A stretch of DNA of 64,000 nucleotides from Pirellula sp. GTDB lineage: Bacteria; Planctomycetota; Planctomycetia; Pirellulales; Lacipirellulaceae. Position 1 is the stretch's first letter; every line of letters begins with the position of its first letter. Under the pieces are notes generated by a model that was not told where the DNA came from, made no database searches, and was given only the letters and a program-made list of their open reading frames with translations. The stretch is taken from assembly GCA_013822725.1 (NCBI GenBank), contig PNKX01000006.1, positions 125,549 to 189,548 on the forward strand, in the 5' to 3' direction. A program made the translations under genes and the position numbers. This document shows, in pieces, positions 14,364-23,329 of the stretch.

Positions 14364-17300
14364 ATGCTATCTCGCATGGTGAATGCACTTTACGCGAAAA
14401 TTGTCGTCACGGGGACTGTGTTCCTGACGATTGTTCATGGTTCCACGGGGCCGCTGGTCGCTGCCGAGGCCTCCACGGCCGATTCCGTCGACCGCGATTA
14501 CTCGGCCGACCTGCCTCGGATCCCCGCGCTGAGTCCTGCAGAGGCCCCCCAGTCGTTCGAAGTGGAGCTTGGTTTCGCCCTCGAACAGGCCGCCGTTGAG
14601 CCTCAAGTCACCGATCCGGTGGCCATCGACTTCGACGAACATGGGAGACTCTTCGTCGTGGAAATGCTCGGCTACAGCGAGAACCCGGACGACAGGATTG
14701 GTCGGGTCCGCCTGCTCGAAGACGCCGACCATGACGGCCGCTTCGAGCGGAGCACGGTCTACGCCGACGGACTTGGCTGGCCGACGGCGGTCCTCTGCTA
14801 CGACGGCGGCGTCTTCGTCGCGGCGGCGCCGGAGATTCTGTACTTCAAGGACGTGGATGGCGATGGCAAGGCCGAGGTCCGCAAGGTCGCATTTACTGGA
14901 TTTGGGACGCATAACGTTCAAGGGCTTCTGAATTCATTTCGCTGGGGATTGGACAATCGCATCCACGTCGCCGTGAGCAGCTGCGGGGCCGATCTCCGCC
15001 GCGGCGATCAACCGGACGCCGAGCCGCTCGTGCTGCGGGGGCGGAACTTTTCGTTCGATCCAAAGACGCTCGAAGCCCGCGCCGAGAGCGGGGCGAGCCA
15101 GCATGGCTACTTTATCGATCCGCTGGGGCGTGAGTTCACCTGCAACAACAGCAATCACATCCAGCAGATTGTCTGCGACGATGCCGACCTCTCGCGGAAT
15201 CCTTACCTCCAGGCGCCGTCGCCGCTCCGTAGCATTGCCGTCGAGGGGCCGACGGCCGACGTGTTTCGCATCAGCCCAGTCGAGCCATGGCGCGAGATCC
15301 GCACGCGGCTGCGTAAGAAGGGGATCGTTGAGGGCATTGTCGAAGGGGGCGGCCGCCCCGCGGGGTATTTTACGAGCGCCACCGGCGTGACGATTTACAC
15401 TGGCGACGCTTGGCCAGCCGAGTATCGCGGCAACGCCTTCATCGGCGACGTTGGCAGCAATCTGGTCCATCGCAAGACGGTGGAGTCGAACCCCGCCGAC
15501 GTCGCTCTGGTCGCCCGCCGTGCGACGCCGGAGCGGGAGTTCGTCGCTTCGAAGGACATCTGGTTTCGGCCGGTTCAGTTCGCCAACGGGCCCGACGGCA
15601 ACCTCTACATCCTCGATATGTACCGCGAGGTGATTGAGCATCCCGACAGTCTACCGCCGGTGATCAAGAAGCATCTCGACCTGACGAGCGGTCGTGATAA
15701 GGGGCGACTCTATCGCGTCATCCGCGCCGATTGGAGCGACGAGCAACGACGCGAGCAATTCACGCGGGCCTTGCCGGGCGATGCGACCACCGCCGAACTC
15801 GTCGCGATGCTCGCGCACCCGAACGGTTGGCATCGAACGACGGCGGCGCGATTGTTGTACGAACGAAACGATCCGGCGGCCGTGGGTGAACTGCGCAAGT
15901 TGCTCGATAAGAGCGGAGCGCCGATCGAAGGGCGAGTGCTCGCGCTCTATGGGCTGCAGAGCGCCGGGCAACTCGACTCCGCCGTGTTGCAAGCGACGTT
16001 GTCCGCTGCTGAACCGGAGTTGCGTGAGCATGCCGCGAAACTCGCGAGTCGCTGGTTGCGCGAGCCGGCCCACGAGGAGTCGCCCAGCCGAGCTGGCGCC
16101 GAGCGAGCGTTGATCGCCCTCGCGGACGACCCCGACTTGAATGTTCGTTATCGCGTGGCGTTCGCACTGGGCGACTGCGGCGATGCGCCGCGGATTGCAG
16201 CGTTGGCGAAGATCGTCAAACGGGACGCCGCCAACGTCGACGTGCAAGTGGCCGTGTTGAGTTCGCTGACTCAAGGCGCTGAGTCGCTGCTGCATGCTTT
16301 GATCGCTGATCAAGAGTTCGCCGCGACGCCGGCGGGGCGAACGTTTCTCGCCGAGATCGCGCGCCAGATTGGCGCCCGGGGCGATCAGCGTGAGTTGGCG
16401 TCGCTCGCCGCCGACGTCGTGGCCGCTCGTCAACTGAAACAGCCGATCGCTAGTGAGTTGTTGGTGGCCGCACTGCGCGGGGCAGGGGGGCAGGCTGCGG
16501 ACGTACGCACTCAATTGAGCACGCAGGCCGCGGCGATCGAGCCGTTGATCAAGGACCTTGTCGCAGCCTCGTTGCAGGTCGCCGTCGATGAGAATGCGGA
16601 GACTGAGGCACGGGTTGCGGCTGTGAATCAACTCGCGATGGGAGAGTTCGTCGCCGTGGCGCCGACGCTGGGCGAGTTGATCGCTCCGCACCAACCGCAA
16701 GAGGTGCAGGCCGCGGCGCTCGCCGCACTGAGGCAGTTCAGCGAAGGGGATATCTCTGAGCCGGTTGTCGCCGCTTGGCGTGGGATGAGTCCCGCATTGC
16801 GACTGCAGGGGGCCGACTTGCTGCTCTCGCGCGCCGCCACGGCTGCGGCGCTGGTGGCTGCGGTGGAGAGCGGGCAACTCACATCGCGCGATCTCGATCC
16901 GTCGACGATCCAACGGTTGAAGACGCACGCCGACGCTGCCGTTCGCGAGCGCGCCGTGAAGGCGTTCGCAGCTTCTGCGTCGACGCGCGATGAAGTGCTT
17001 GCGGCTTACGCGAAGGCGCTGGAACTCGACGGCAACGTTGACCAGGGCCGAGCCCTGTTTCGCAAGCACTGCGTCGTCTGCCATCGTCGCGAAGGGGTTG
17101 GAACTGAGGTTGGCGCCGACCTCGCCACGGTCCTCACGCGAACTCCCGAGGCGTTGCTGGTGAACGTGCTCGACCCCAATCGTGAGGTCGATCCGAAGTT
17201 TATTCAGTACAATATCGTGACCGTCGACGGCCTCGCCCACAGCGGCGTCGTCTCGGCGGAGACGGCGAGCACGGTGACGCTCACCGGGGCCGAAAAGGCG

Positions 17301-17435
17301 ACGCAGACGGTGCCGCGGGCCGACATCGACGTGATGGAATCGACCGGGTTGTCGTTGATGCCGGAAGGATTTGAGCGTGAGATCGATCCGCAGGGGATTG
17401 CGGATTTGATTGCTTATCTGCGTAGTGAATTGTAA
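14364..17435 (+). CDS. PVC-type haem-binding dehydrogenase with HEAT-like repeats
   Basis: 1023 residues. A signal peptide (about 1-35) precedes a beta-propeller-like dehydrogenase region (about 60-450) with VAIDFDEHGRLFVVEMLGY, FKDVDGDGKAEVRKVAFTGF and FANGPDGNLYILDMYREVIE, the hallmarks of the planctomycete membrane-bound dehydrogenase (PVC) family. Residues 470-880 are helical HEAT-like repeats. The C-terminus has a class I cytochrome c haem site, RKHCVVCHRREGVGTEVGADL split as CVVCH at 903-907, and a domain with NVLDPNREVDPKF. It probably oxidises sugars or similar substrates outside the cytoplasm and passes electrons to the haem. The start is uncertain: GTG 14358, ATG 14364 or ATG 14376, none with a clear Shine-Dalgarno. 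Divergent from the PSD1 gene across a 265-bp shared promoter region. Confidence 0.9.
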   Translation: MLSRMVNALYAKIVVTGTVFLTIVHGSTGPLVAAEASTADSVDRDYSADLPRIPALSPAEAPQSFEVELGFALEQAAVEPQVTDPVAIDFDEHGRLFVVEMLGYSENPDDRIGRVRLLEDADHDGRFERSTVYADGLGWPTAVLCYDGGVFVAAAPEILYFKDVDGDGKAEVRKVAFTGFGTHNVQGLLNSFRWGLDNRIHVAVSSCGADLRRGDQPDAEPLVLRGRNFSFDPKTLEARAESGASQHGYFIDPLGREFTCNNSNHIQQIVCDDADLSRNPYLQAPSPLRSIAVEGPTADVFRISPVEPWREIRTRLRKKGIVEGIVEGGGRPAGYFTSATGVTIYTGDAWPAEYRGNAFIGDVGSNLVHRKTVESNPADVALVARRATPEREFVASKDIWFRPVQFANGPDGNLYILDMYREVIEHPDSLPPVIKKHLDLTSGRDKGRLYRVIRADWSDEQRREQFTRALPGDATTAELVAMLAHPNGWHRTTAARLLYERNDPAAVGELRKLLDKSGAPIEGRVLALYGLQSAGQLDSAVLQATLSAAEPELREHAAKLASRWLREPAHEESPSRAGAERALIALADDPDLNVRYRVAFALGDCGDAPRIAALAKIVKRDAANVDVQVAVLSSLTQGAESLLHALIADQEFAATPAGRTFLAEIARQIGARGDQRELASLAADVVAARQLKQPIASELLVAALRGAGGQAADVRTQLSTQAAAIEPLIKDLVAASLQVAVDENAETEARVAAVNQLAMGEFVAVAPTLGELIAPHQPQEVQAAALAALRQFSEGDISEPVVAAWRGMSPALRLQGADLLLSRAATAAALVAAVESGQLTSRDLDPSTIQRLKTHADAAVRERAVKAFAASASTRDEVLAAYAKALELDGNVDQGRALFRKHCVVCHRREGVGTEVGADLATVLTRTPEALLVNVLDPNREVDPKFIQYNIVTVDGLAHSGVVSAETASTVTLTGAEKATQTVPRADIDVMESTGLSLMPEGFEREIDPQGIADLIAYLRSEL

Positions 17436-17439
17436 TCGT

Positions 17440-17484
17440 CCGCGACCGGCGCGTGGTTTCCGCGACCACCGGTCGCGGCTTTTT
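17440..17484 (+). terminator. Rho-independent terminator after the PVC dehydrogenase gene
   Basis: CCGCGACC at 17460-17467 pairs with GGTCGCGG at 17471-17478, followed by CTTTTT. An alternative 10-bp pairing uses CCGCGACCGG at 17440-17449. It starts 5 nt after the stop and ends 1 nt before the Shine-Dalgarno of the next gene. Confidence 0.75.
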
Positions 17485-17494
17485 GGAGTGGATG

Positions 17495-18892
17495 ATGCGA
17501 TATTGGTTGATTCTTGTTGGCGTGGTGATTGCGTTGGCTGCAGCGGGCGCCACTGCGGCGCTCACTGTCGCTGCGGACTCGGAGCCGTCGAAGCTCTCCG
17601 TCGGGACGTTCAAGGTCGACGTGACGCCGCCGCTGGGGACGCCGTTGTGCGACGCGCTCTGCCCGCCGGCGTCGGCAGTCGACGATCCGCTCTCGGCCCG
17701 CGGCGTGGTGCTCGTGCCTGCGGGGCAGAAGCCGATTGTGCTCGTAGCGCTCGATTGGGTCGGCGTCGGCAACGACGGCCAGGATGCTTGGAAGGAAGCG
17801 CTCGCCGCTGCGGCGGGGACGTCGGTCGATCGGGTCGCCGTCCATGCACTCCATCAGCATGACGCGCCGGGGTGCGACTTTGGCGCCGACAAGTTGGCCA
17901 GCGAATATGGGCTCGGCGGGAAGCAGTTCGACGTTGCGTTCGCTCGCGACTCGATCGCGCGGACGGCTGCCGCGGTGAAGGAGGCGACCGCGGCGACTAA
18001 GCCGGTGACGCATGTGAGCCAGGGCGTGGGGATCGTCGAGAAGGTCGCGTCGAATCGTCGCTGCCTGGGGCCCGACGGGAAGGTGAAGTGGGTTCGCTAC
18101 ACCGCCTGCACCGATCCTGAAGCGATCGCGCAGCCGGAGGGGATCATCGATCCCAAGGCTCGCGCGATCGGTTTCTGGAACGGCGACGAACCAGTCGCCG
18201 TGCTGACCTATTACGCCACTCATCCGCAGAGTTACTACGGAAAGGGACGGGTTAGCGCCGACTATCCGGGGTTGGCGCGCGGACTGCGCGAGGAGGCGCT
18301 GCCGGGGCCGCTGCATGTCCATTTCAATGGGGCGGGGGGGAACATCGGGGCGGGCAAATACAACGACGGGTCGCCGGAGATGCGGCCGGAACTCGCGCGC
18401 CGCGTCGCCGCCGGGATGAAGCAGGCGTGGGACGCGAGCGCCAAGGAGCCGATCGACGAGTCGACCGTGATCGACTGGTCGACGCGCGACGTGGCGCTGC
18501 CGCCGGGGAAGCATCTCGACGAAGCGGAGTTGCTGCGCGTTATCGCCGACACAAGTGCGGCCGAAGGGGAACGGCTTCAGGCGGTGCGGCATCTGCAGTT
18601 CCTCCGCGAGTGTCAGGCGGGGCGACAAGTGTCGCTCAGCCGACTGCGAGTCGGCGACGTCGATTTGCTTCATCTTCCCGGCGAGTTGTTCGTCGAGTAC
18701 CAACTGGCCGCTCAGCAGTTACGGCCGAAATCGGCGGTGTGCGTGGCGGCCTACGGCGACTATGGCTGCGGGTACATCGGGCTCCACGACTCGTACGCCC
18801 AAGGTGGGTACGAGACGGGGCCGGGGGCGTCGCGGGTGGCGCCGAGCGTTGAGGGGGTGTTGATGGAAGGGATGCAGGAACTTTTGAAATGA
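17495..18892 (+). CDS. Neutral/alkaline ceramidase-like secreted hydrolase
   Basis: 465 residues with an N-terminal hydrophobic signal (RYWLILVGVVIALAAAGATA). The following domain resembles the N-terminal domain of neutral/alkaline non-lysosomal ceramidases, found in many planctomycete proteins: VGTFKVDVTPPLGTPLCD at the start, the histidine-rich VHALHQHDAPGCDF, YYATHPQSYYGKGRVSADYP, and HFNGAGGNIGAGKYNDG, which hold likely zinc ligands. The C-terminal immunoglobulin-like domain of true ceramidases is missing, so amide or ester hydrolysis is likely but the substrate is open. GGAG lies 6 nt before ATG 17495; ATG 17492 is adjacent and also possible. The preceding terminator suggests independent transcription. 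Confidence 0.8.
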   Translation: MRYWLILVGVVIALAAAGATAALTVAADSEPSKLSVGTFKVDVTPPLGTPLCDALCPPASAVDDPLSARGVVLVPAGQKPIVLVALDWVGVGNDGQDAWKEALAAAAGTSVDRVAVHALHQHDAPGCDFGADKLASEYGLGGKQFDVAFARDSIARTAAAVKEATAATKPVTHVSQGVGIVEKVASNRRCLGPDGKVKWVRYTACTDPEAIAQPEGIIDPKARAIGFWNGDEPVAVLTYYATHPQSYYGKGRVSADYPGLARGLREEALPGPLHVHFNGAGGNIGAGKYNDGSPEMRPELARRVAAGMKQAWDASAKEPIDESTVIDWSTRDVALPPGKHLDEAELLRVIADTSAAEGERLQAVRHLQFLRECQAGRQVSLSRLRVGDVDLLHLPGELFVEYQLAAQQLRPKSAVCVAAYGDYGCGYIGLHDSYAQGGYETGPGASRVAPSVEGVLMEGMQELLK

Positions 18893-19501
18893 CGAATGAC
18901 GAATGCGCTGCGCGAGCGCGGCGGCAAGTTGTCGTTTGGCGGCGATGACGCCGAAGCGATTTTTGGCGACAGTAGGTCGTCGTTCTTAACTCCTTGTCTT
19001 GTAAGCGGTTTCGTCGAATGTCGGCGTCGAGGCGACGCTTCTGTCGCGACAGATATCCGCGACAGTAAGGGGGCGCCGGGGCGCTAGCTGGGCCGCCGTG
19101 GGTGATGGCGCAAGTCGTCATTTGGGCCAAAGGTTCGGCAGCTAAGACCCTCGCAGCCGTTGCTGGCACGAGCGACCGGCGTGGGAGTCGGATCGAGTTT
19201 TCAAAGAGCTGTGCTGGCGACGGAACAATGGTCGCAGTCTGGGTAGAAGCTAGCACCAAATCGTGCGACTAGATTCTTCACTTCGCTCAGAATGACCGCT
19301 GGCCGGCTCCTCAGCGCGTCGGTCTGGAGGCGCCGCGACGTTGAGCATGGCACAAACGGTGGCCCATTTTCAACTCCTTAGCGGCGCGATTTTCGAGACG
19401 CGTCGGCGCCGGGTGGCGTTGACCGGCGCGGCCAAAAAAAGTATCTAGACGCGGTTTTTTGCTCGCCGTTTTTCGCCGCGGGATCCGCCGGAGTTGGTTG
19501 G
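18893..19501. other. Gene-free stretch after the ceramidase-like gene
   Basis: About 600 bp in which I find no credible gene. It opens with two ATGACGA direct repeats and contains AGATTCTTCACTTCGCTCAG near 19270, a motif that resembles other dispersed intergenic repeats. It ends with the GGAG of the next lipoprotein gene. Short frames here lack start signals and family features. Confidence 0.6.
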
Positions 19502-19702
19502 ATGAATCGTTTCTTCTCATTGTTAATCGTCTCTCTCGCCGCGGCGGTGACGGGCTGCGCGGCGCCGGCGTCTTCGTCGGGCAGCGGCTCGTTCTGGGGG
19601 TCAGAGCGCGGAGCGGAACTCAATGATTCGCTTGATCGGGCTGGGACGCATGTGGCGAAGTTTGAGAAGCAGGCGGAGGAGATCCAGCGCGACGTGGAGT
19701 GA
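19502..19702 (+). CDS. Small lipoprotein
   Basis: 66 residues. MNRFFSLLIVSLAAAVTGC is a clear lipoprotein signal with the acylated cysteine at residue 19. The mature part is short, first Ser/Ala/Gly-rich, then a charged helix with HVAKFEKQAEEIQRDVE. GGAG lies 8 nt before the ATG. I do not recognise a family. Another small lipoprotein gene follows within 110 bp on the same strand, separated by a hairpin. The two share the same design and may be related outer- or inner-membrane-anchored peptides. Function unknown. Confidence 0.7.
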   Translation: MNRFFSLLIVSLAAAVTGCAAPASSSGSGSFWGSERGAELNDSLDRAGTHVAKFEKQAEEIQRDVE

Positions 19703-19746
19703 TGAGGTGGGTGGAGTGATGGGGGAGGAACGGCGCGTGTGGGGCT

Positions 19747-19770
19747 GACTGGCCGCTGAAGCGGCCAGTC
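19747..19770. repeat. Short palindromic hairpin between the lipoprotein genes
   Basis: GACTGGCCGCT and AGCGGCCAGTC form an 11-bp inverted repeat separated by GA. No T-run follows, so it looks like a dispersed REP-type palindrome rather than a terminator. Confidence 0.6.
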
Positions 19771-19809
19771 CGAATTTGGCGGCCTTTGGAGTGCGGCGGA
19801 GGGTTTGCG

Positions 19810-20052
19810 ATGGGGCTGGGCCACGCGTCTAAGGTCGCTAGTTCGTTGGCGCTCGCGGCGGCGCTCGGCGGGTGCGCGTCGGCGAAGACGATGTGGGCGA
19901 CGATGACCGGCGATGCGCTCAACGGCGCCATCGAAGAGCAGGGGACCTACGTCGATCGCGGCGAGCGTGAAGCTCGCGACGCCGGTTGGAAAGATTATTG
20001 GCGGTCGAACCCTGACGCCAATCCGCGGATGGCGGAGGCGTTTGCGGAGTGA
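19810..20052 (+). CDS. Small lipoprotein
   Basis: 80 residues. The start ATG 19810 has GGAGGG 7 nt upstream and is preferred over the frame start at 19786. GHASKVASSLALAAALGGC is a lipoprotein signal. The mature protein of about 60 residues contains MWATMTGDALNGAIEEQGTY, then an arginine/glutamate-rich stretch and KDYWRSNPDANPRMAEAFAE, an amphipathic and acidic end. No recognised domain. It is the second small lipoprotein in tandem and ends 12 nt before the convergent membrane protein gene. Confidence 0.7.
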   Translation: MGLGHASKVASSLALAAALGGCASAKTMWATMTGDALNGAIEEQGTYVDRGEREARDAGWKDYWRSNPDANPRMAEAFAE

Positions 20053-20064
20053 GACGTCCGGCAG

Positions 20065-20334
20065 TCAGGTGCGCCACAGCAAGTTGATCAGGGCGACGAG
20101 ACAGCCGACGAAGAAGGCGCGGCCCATGACGCCGAAGAAACTGCCAATCGCTGCAAGCGGCGCTGCGAACAGCGCGAAGTAATGAACCATGCCGAAGAGC
20201 GCTCGCGGTTCAATCGGTCGGTTGACGGGATAGCTCGCGGCGTGCGTACCCCAGGTTGTCCACGCGGCTAGCGAGACGGCAGTCCAGAACGTGACCGCGA
20301 AGACCTGTGACAAGCGGATGGTGATCTTGGTCAT
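20065..20334 (-). CDS. Small multi-pass membrane protein
   Basis: 89 residues with three hydrophobic segments: LSQVFAVTFWTAVSLAAWTT, ALFGMVHYFALFAAPLAAIGSFF, and AFFVGCLVALINLLW at the C-terminus. Start choice is uncertain. ATG 20334 begins a natural N-terminus (MTKITIRLSQ), while the longer frame to 20415 adds a serine-rich stretch that looks non-coding though a G-run precedes it. No family recognised and no catalytic motif. Convergent with the small lipoprotein and divergent from the LRR membrane protein. Confidence 0.55.
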   Translation of the reverse strand: MTKITIRLSQVFAVTFWTAVSLAAWTTWGTHAASYPVNRPIEPRALFGMVHYFALFAAPLAAIGSFFGVMGRAFFVGCLVALINLLWRT

Positions 20335-20582
20335 GGCGCAAGCATTAAGGGAAGGCGACAGGCTGGCGGCACTCCAGATGATACAGATTGCGGACGAGGA
20401 ACTCGACGCCTTCATATCGGTAACCCCCAGGCTTCTAAACCGGATTCGTCGAAAAATTTAAAACGATCGCGATAATTCATCGAGCAATTCATGGAGCCTT
20501 GGCCAGGGCGTCGCTATACTGCCGAACAAGAGTGTGAGTTCATCTTTTCGCCGAGCAGAGGCACGCCGTGGACGCCGTGGCG

Positions 20583-21617
20583 ATGAATTTGTCGGGACGT
20601 TTCTATTCGCGTACGACGCTGCTCGTTGCGTTTCTTCTTTTCGAACTGACGCTTGCTTGGTCATTTCGGAATTTGGGTTGGTTTGAGACCGGGGGAGTTA
20701 TTCGGTGGGGAGCTTGCGCGATCATGGCCCTGCTGCCATTGGCAGTGGCGGCGGCGCTAATGGCGCGGAGACGTTTTCGGTTTGGTTTGCGCACGTTGCT
20801 GATCGCCATGTCACTGTTGGCGATCTTCATGTGCGTGAGCGTGCTGCCGTTGTATGAGGCGATTGAAGCGCGTCGAGGGAGCCAATCGCTCGAGGCATGC
20901 GGCGCGCAGATGGATTTGGCGTTTAACAATGACGAGTATTTTAAGCAGATGGGTTATGATCCGCGCCGTGCCGCGCCGGTCTATCAGCCGGAGGCTACAT
21001 TGCCCGTTTGGCTGCGACCATTGGCGGCGGAGACGCTCCAGGTAGCCCCAGACGATTCAGTTCGCGGGATCGGGCTCGAAAACGATGTGCAAGTCGCAGC
21101 GTTTGCTGAGCATGCGTCGCGATTCACGTGCGTCACTTCCATCGGCTTGGGGAGAGGCGTTGGATTACGCAGCCGGCAAACGCTGGCGAAACTGATGAGC
21201 GAGTTGCCAGACGTCGATCAGTTGCACGTCTATAGTCCGGTTACTGCAGGATGGCTTCGTGCAGATGCGTTCGATCGCTTGAGATCGCTCACGATATATG
21301 GGATGCCCCAGTCCCCCGACCTGATCAGCGACGAGCTGCTGAAAGAGATTGCCGGGCTTCCTGATTTACGCCACTTGTCGCTGCGGTGGGTCGAAACCAG
21401 CGATGCGGATTTGCAGCTGCTCGCGAAGTCGGCTAGTTTGCGGCTGATCGTCTTGGGAGTCGTAGGCGCGACGAGCCCGGGTTTCGAAGAGTTGGAACGG
21501 GCGATGCCAAATTGTCAGATCAAGGGAACGGTCGTCTTGAAGCAACCGTCTCGCTGGCCGAGAAGCATCACCTCGGGGCGTAGAACACGGGCAACTCGGG
21601 CTGACGGCTCGCCGTGA
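20583..21617 (+). CDS. Membrane-anchored leucine-rich-repeat-like protein
   Basis: 344 residues. The N-terminal 120 hold three transmembrane segments, including FRFGLRTLLIAMSLLAIFMC, a motif (F-x-LRTLLI) seen at the membrane end of many planctomycete proteins of unknown role. The rest is soluble with degenerate leucine-rich repeats, clearest at about 220-315: DQLHVYSPVTAGWL, LRSLTIYGMP, LPDLRHLSLRWVETSDADLQLL, LRLIVLGVVG. A basic C-terminus follows. ATG 20583 is chosen over GTG 20568; neither has a convincing Shine-Dalgarno. It probably presents an LRR surface on one side of the cytoplasmic membrane. Function unknown. Confidence 0.7.
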   Translation: MNLSGRFYSRTTLLVAFLLFELTLAWSFRNLGWFETGGVIRWGACAIMALLPLAVAAALMARRRFRFGLRTLLIAMSLLAIFMCVSVLPLYEAIEARRGSQSLEACGAQMDLAFNNDEYFKQMGYDPRRAAPVYQPEATLPVWLRPLAAETLQVAPDDSVRGIGLENDVQVAAFAEHASRFTCVTSIGLGRGVGLRSRQTLAKLMSELPDVDQLHVYSPVTAGWLRADAFDRLRSLTIYGMPQSPDLISDELLKEIAGLPDLRHLSLRWVETSDADLQLLAKSASLRLIVLGVVGATSPGFEELERAMPNCQIKGTVVLKQPSRWPRSITSGRRTRATRADGSP

Positions 21618-21683
21618 TACATGAGGAGTTATAAGTCATCTCTTTCTTCAAGGGATGTTTCCCGAGTCTTATTCCCATGCAGT

Positions 21684-21875
21684 TTAGCTCTTGCGACGGA
21701 ACGCCAGGACCAGCGTGATCCAAATCGCGGAGCTGATCGCGAACAGGATGGCGCCGAGTTTGACGACTTCTGATCGGCTGCTGAGAAACAGGATGCGGCC
21801 GAAGAGGGTGCTGACCAGGGCTGCGCCTGCTGCGGAGATGGCGAGCGCTAGGAGGATATGGGGGAGTCTTTTCAT
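21684..21875 (-). CDS. Small two-helix membrane protein
   Basis: 63 residues with two transmembrane helices: ILLALAISAAGAALVSTLFG and LGAILFAISSAIWITLVLAF, joined by a short polar loop with RSEVVK, and a basic end FRRKS. No recognised family. No strong Shine-Dalgarno. It lies between two unrelated genes and could be monocistronic; the distance to the phosphatase gene upstream on the same strand is 113 bp. Existence is supported mainly by the regular membrane topology with the positive-inside rule. Confidence 0.5.
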   Translation of the reverse strand: MKRLPHILLALAISAAGAALVSTLFGRILFLSSRSEVVKLGAILFAISSAIWITLVLAFRRKS

Positions 21876-21988
21876 TTGGCTACGCGCCCGTGCAGGGCTA
21901 AATCAGACGCCTCCGCGCCTCCGTGTCTGGCGGCAGCCATCGTGCAAGTCGTCGGAATGGGTCAAGGTGGGGGCAGAAGCACCGCACC

Positions 21989-23245
21989 CTACGGGACGGG
22001 CTTCGTGCGAGGTTCCTTGATCTCTAATTCGTCGAAGGCTTCGCCCTCGGCGTCGATGGCTTCGAATTCGACTTTGCCGTCGGGATCGAGTTCGACGCGC
22101 CAGAGGTGGTTGCGGCCTTCAGCCTTGGCGAGCCACCAGGCGTCTTTGGGGACTTCGCGTGGTTCGACGCCCCAGGCGCCGTCGCCGAGGTAGAGGATGC
22201 CGTTGGCGTCGTCGCGTTGGCGATTGCGGATGCGGTGCGAGCGTTTGTAGTTGTGGTGGTCGTTTTCGAAGATGGCGGTGGCGCCAAAGCGTTCGAAGCT
22301 GGGGCACCAGTTCTTTTGGATAGCGAGGGCCTGCGGGGAGTCGATCGGCGTGCCTCCTTCGGGTTCCTTCGTCGTGCCGTAGGCGGGGAAGTGGTAGCAG
22401 GCGAAGAGGAATTGTTGGTCGCCGCGCTGAGACATCGCCTCGGCGAGCCAGTCGGCTTGCGGGCCAGCGATGGGATTGGTGTGTTGCGAGTCGAGGATCA
22501 CGAGCGAGAGGTACTTGCCGAAGTCGAGGGCGTAGTACGAGCGGTTCTGCGGTAGCGGGAAGATGCTGTAGAAATAGGGGGCGTCTTGCGGCGGCGTGCC
22601 GTTGTAGCCCCCTTTCACTTCGTGGTTGCCGATGGTGATCACGAGCGGGATGAGCCGTTTGTCCTTGGTGACAGCGTGGTTGGTCCACGACTGTAGCCAG
22701 TCGATCCAGTGAGTGCCGTGGATGCCGTTCTCGTAAGCGATGTCGCCGCCGAGGAGGGCGAAGTCGGGCTCGAGCTTTTGCATCTCTTCGTTCATGTCGT
22801 CGACCATGGCGCGGTTGTGCATCATGTCGCCGCCGGCAACAAAGGTGAGCGGTTCGGTGAGCTTGGCGGGCATCGTGTCGAACCGCCAGAACTGGGTGAC
22901 GTCTTTGGTCTTGTCGCCGATGCCGAACTCGTAGCGCGTGCCGGGTTCGAGGCCGGTGAGCTCGACGCGGCGGAGCTGAAGCGTCGTGGGGCCCATCGTG
23001 GATTGCTTGGCCGTGGCGGTTTGCCACTTGGTGTCGGCGGAGTGTTTCTGGCCGTCGTACTTGCGATAGAGGATCGTCGAGCTGCTATCGGCGTAGATGT
23101 CGACCCAGGTGACGGTCATCGTCGTCGTGGGGTCTTGCTGCCAGGAGAGGAACATGCCGATGAGGTCCTCGGCGCTGGCGGCGCGCGGAGCGATGAGGAG
23201 GAGCAGGGCGAACAGTAGGGATGGAGCGAAGCGGTGGGTGGGCAT
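21989..23245 (-). CDS. Secreted purple-acid-phosphatase-like metallophosphoesterase
   Basis: 418 residues. A Sec signal peptide (about 1-25) is followed by a fibronectin-like purple acid phosphatase N-terminal domain with TMTVTWVDIYADSSSTILYR and ELTGLEPGTRYEFGIG. The calcineurin-like phosphoesterase domain follows with its metal ligands in order: VAGGDMMHN, LLGGDIAYEN, TIGNHEVKGGY, CYHFPAYGT and NDHHNYKR. All five motifs are intact, so it should be an active two-metal phosphatase outside the cytoplasm. The natural substrate is unknown. It lies 84 bp downstream of the thioredoxin-like gene on the same strand, possibly in one transcript. It could help scavenge phosphate; no Pho box was identified. 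Confidence 0.88.
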   Translation of the reverse strand: MPTHRFAPSLLFALLLLIAPRAASAEDLIGMFLSWQQDPTTTMTVTWVDIYADSSSTILYRKYDGQKHSADTKWQTATAKQSTMGPTTLQLRRVELTGLEPGTRYEFGIGDKTKDVTQFWRFDTMPAKLTEPLTFVAGGDMMHNRAMVDDMNEEMQKLEPDFALLGGDIAYENGIHGTHWIDWLQSWTNHAVTKDKRLIPLVITIGNHEVKGGYNGTPPQDAPYFYSIFPLPQNRSYYALDFGKYLSLVILDSQHTNPIAGPQADWLAEAMSQRGDQQFLFACYHFPAYGTTKEPEGGTPIDSPQALAIQKNWCPSFERFGATAIFENDHHNYKRSHRIRNRQRDDANGILYLGDGAWGVEPREVPKDAWWLAKAEGRNHLWRVELDPDGKVEFEAIDAEGEAFDELEIKEPRTKPVP

Positions 23246-23329
23246 GATGCTTGTTGCTTGTTGCTGGATGAGTGATGAATGACGAATGCAGCTCGCTCCG
23301 CTGGCGCGTCGCGGCTAACGTTGTTGCGG

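Noticed and set aside
15651-17240. 529-residue minus-strand open frame within the PVC dehydrogenase gene
   Set aside because: It is antisense to a well-supported multidomain gene, has an arginine-rich shadow composition and no recognisable domain.
17414-18703. 429-residue minus-strand frame opposite the ceramidase-like gene
   Set aside because: Shadow of high-GC coding; Arg-rich, no family motif, covers the terminator at 17440-17484.
19812-19830. GG-N10-GC match (CGGCGGAGGGTTTGC) near the second small lipoprotein
   Set aside because: It ends at 19808 next to the ATG and overlaps the Shine-Dalgarno, and the -24 box is poor.
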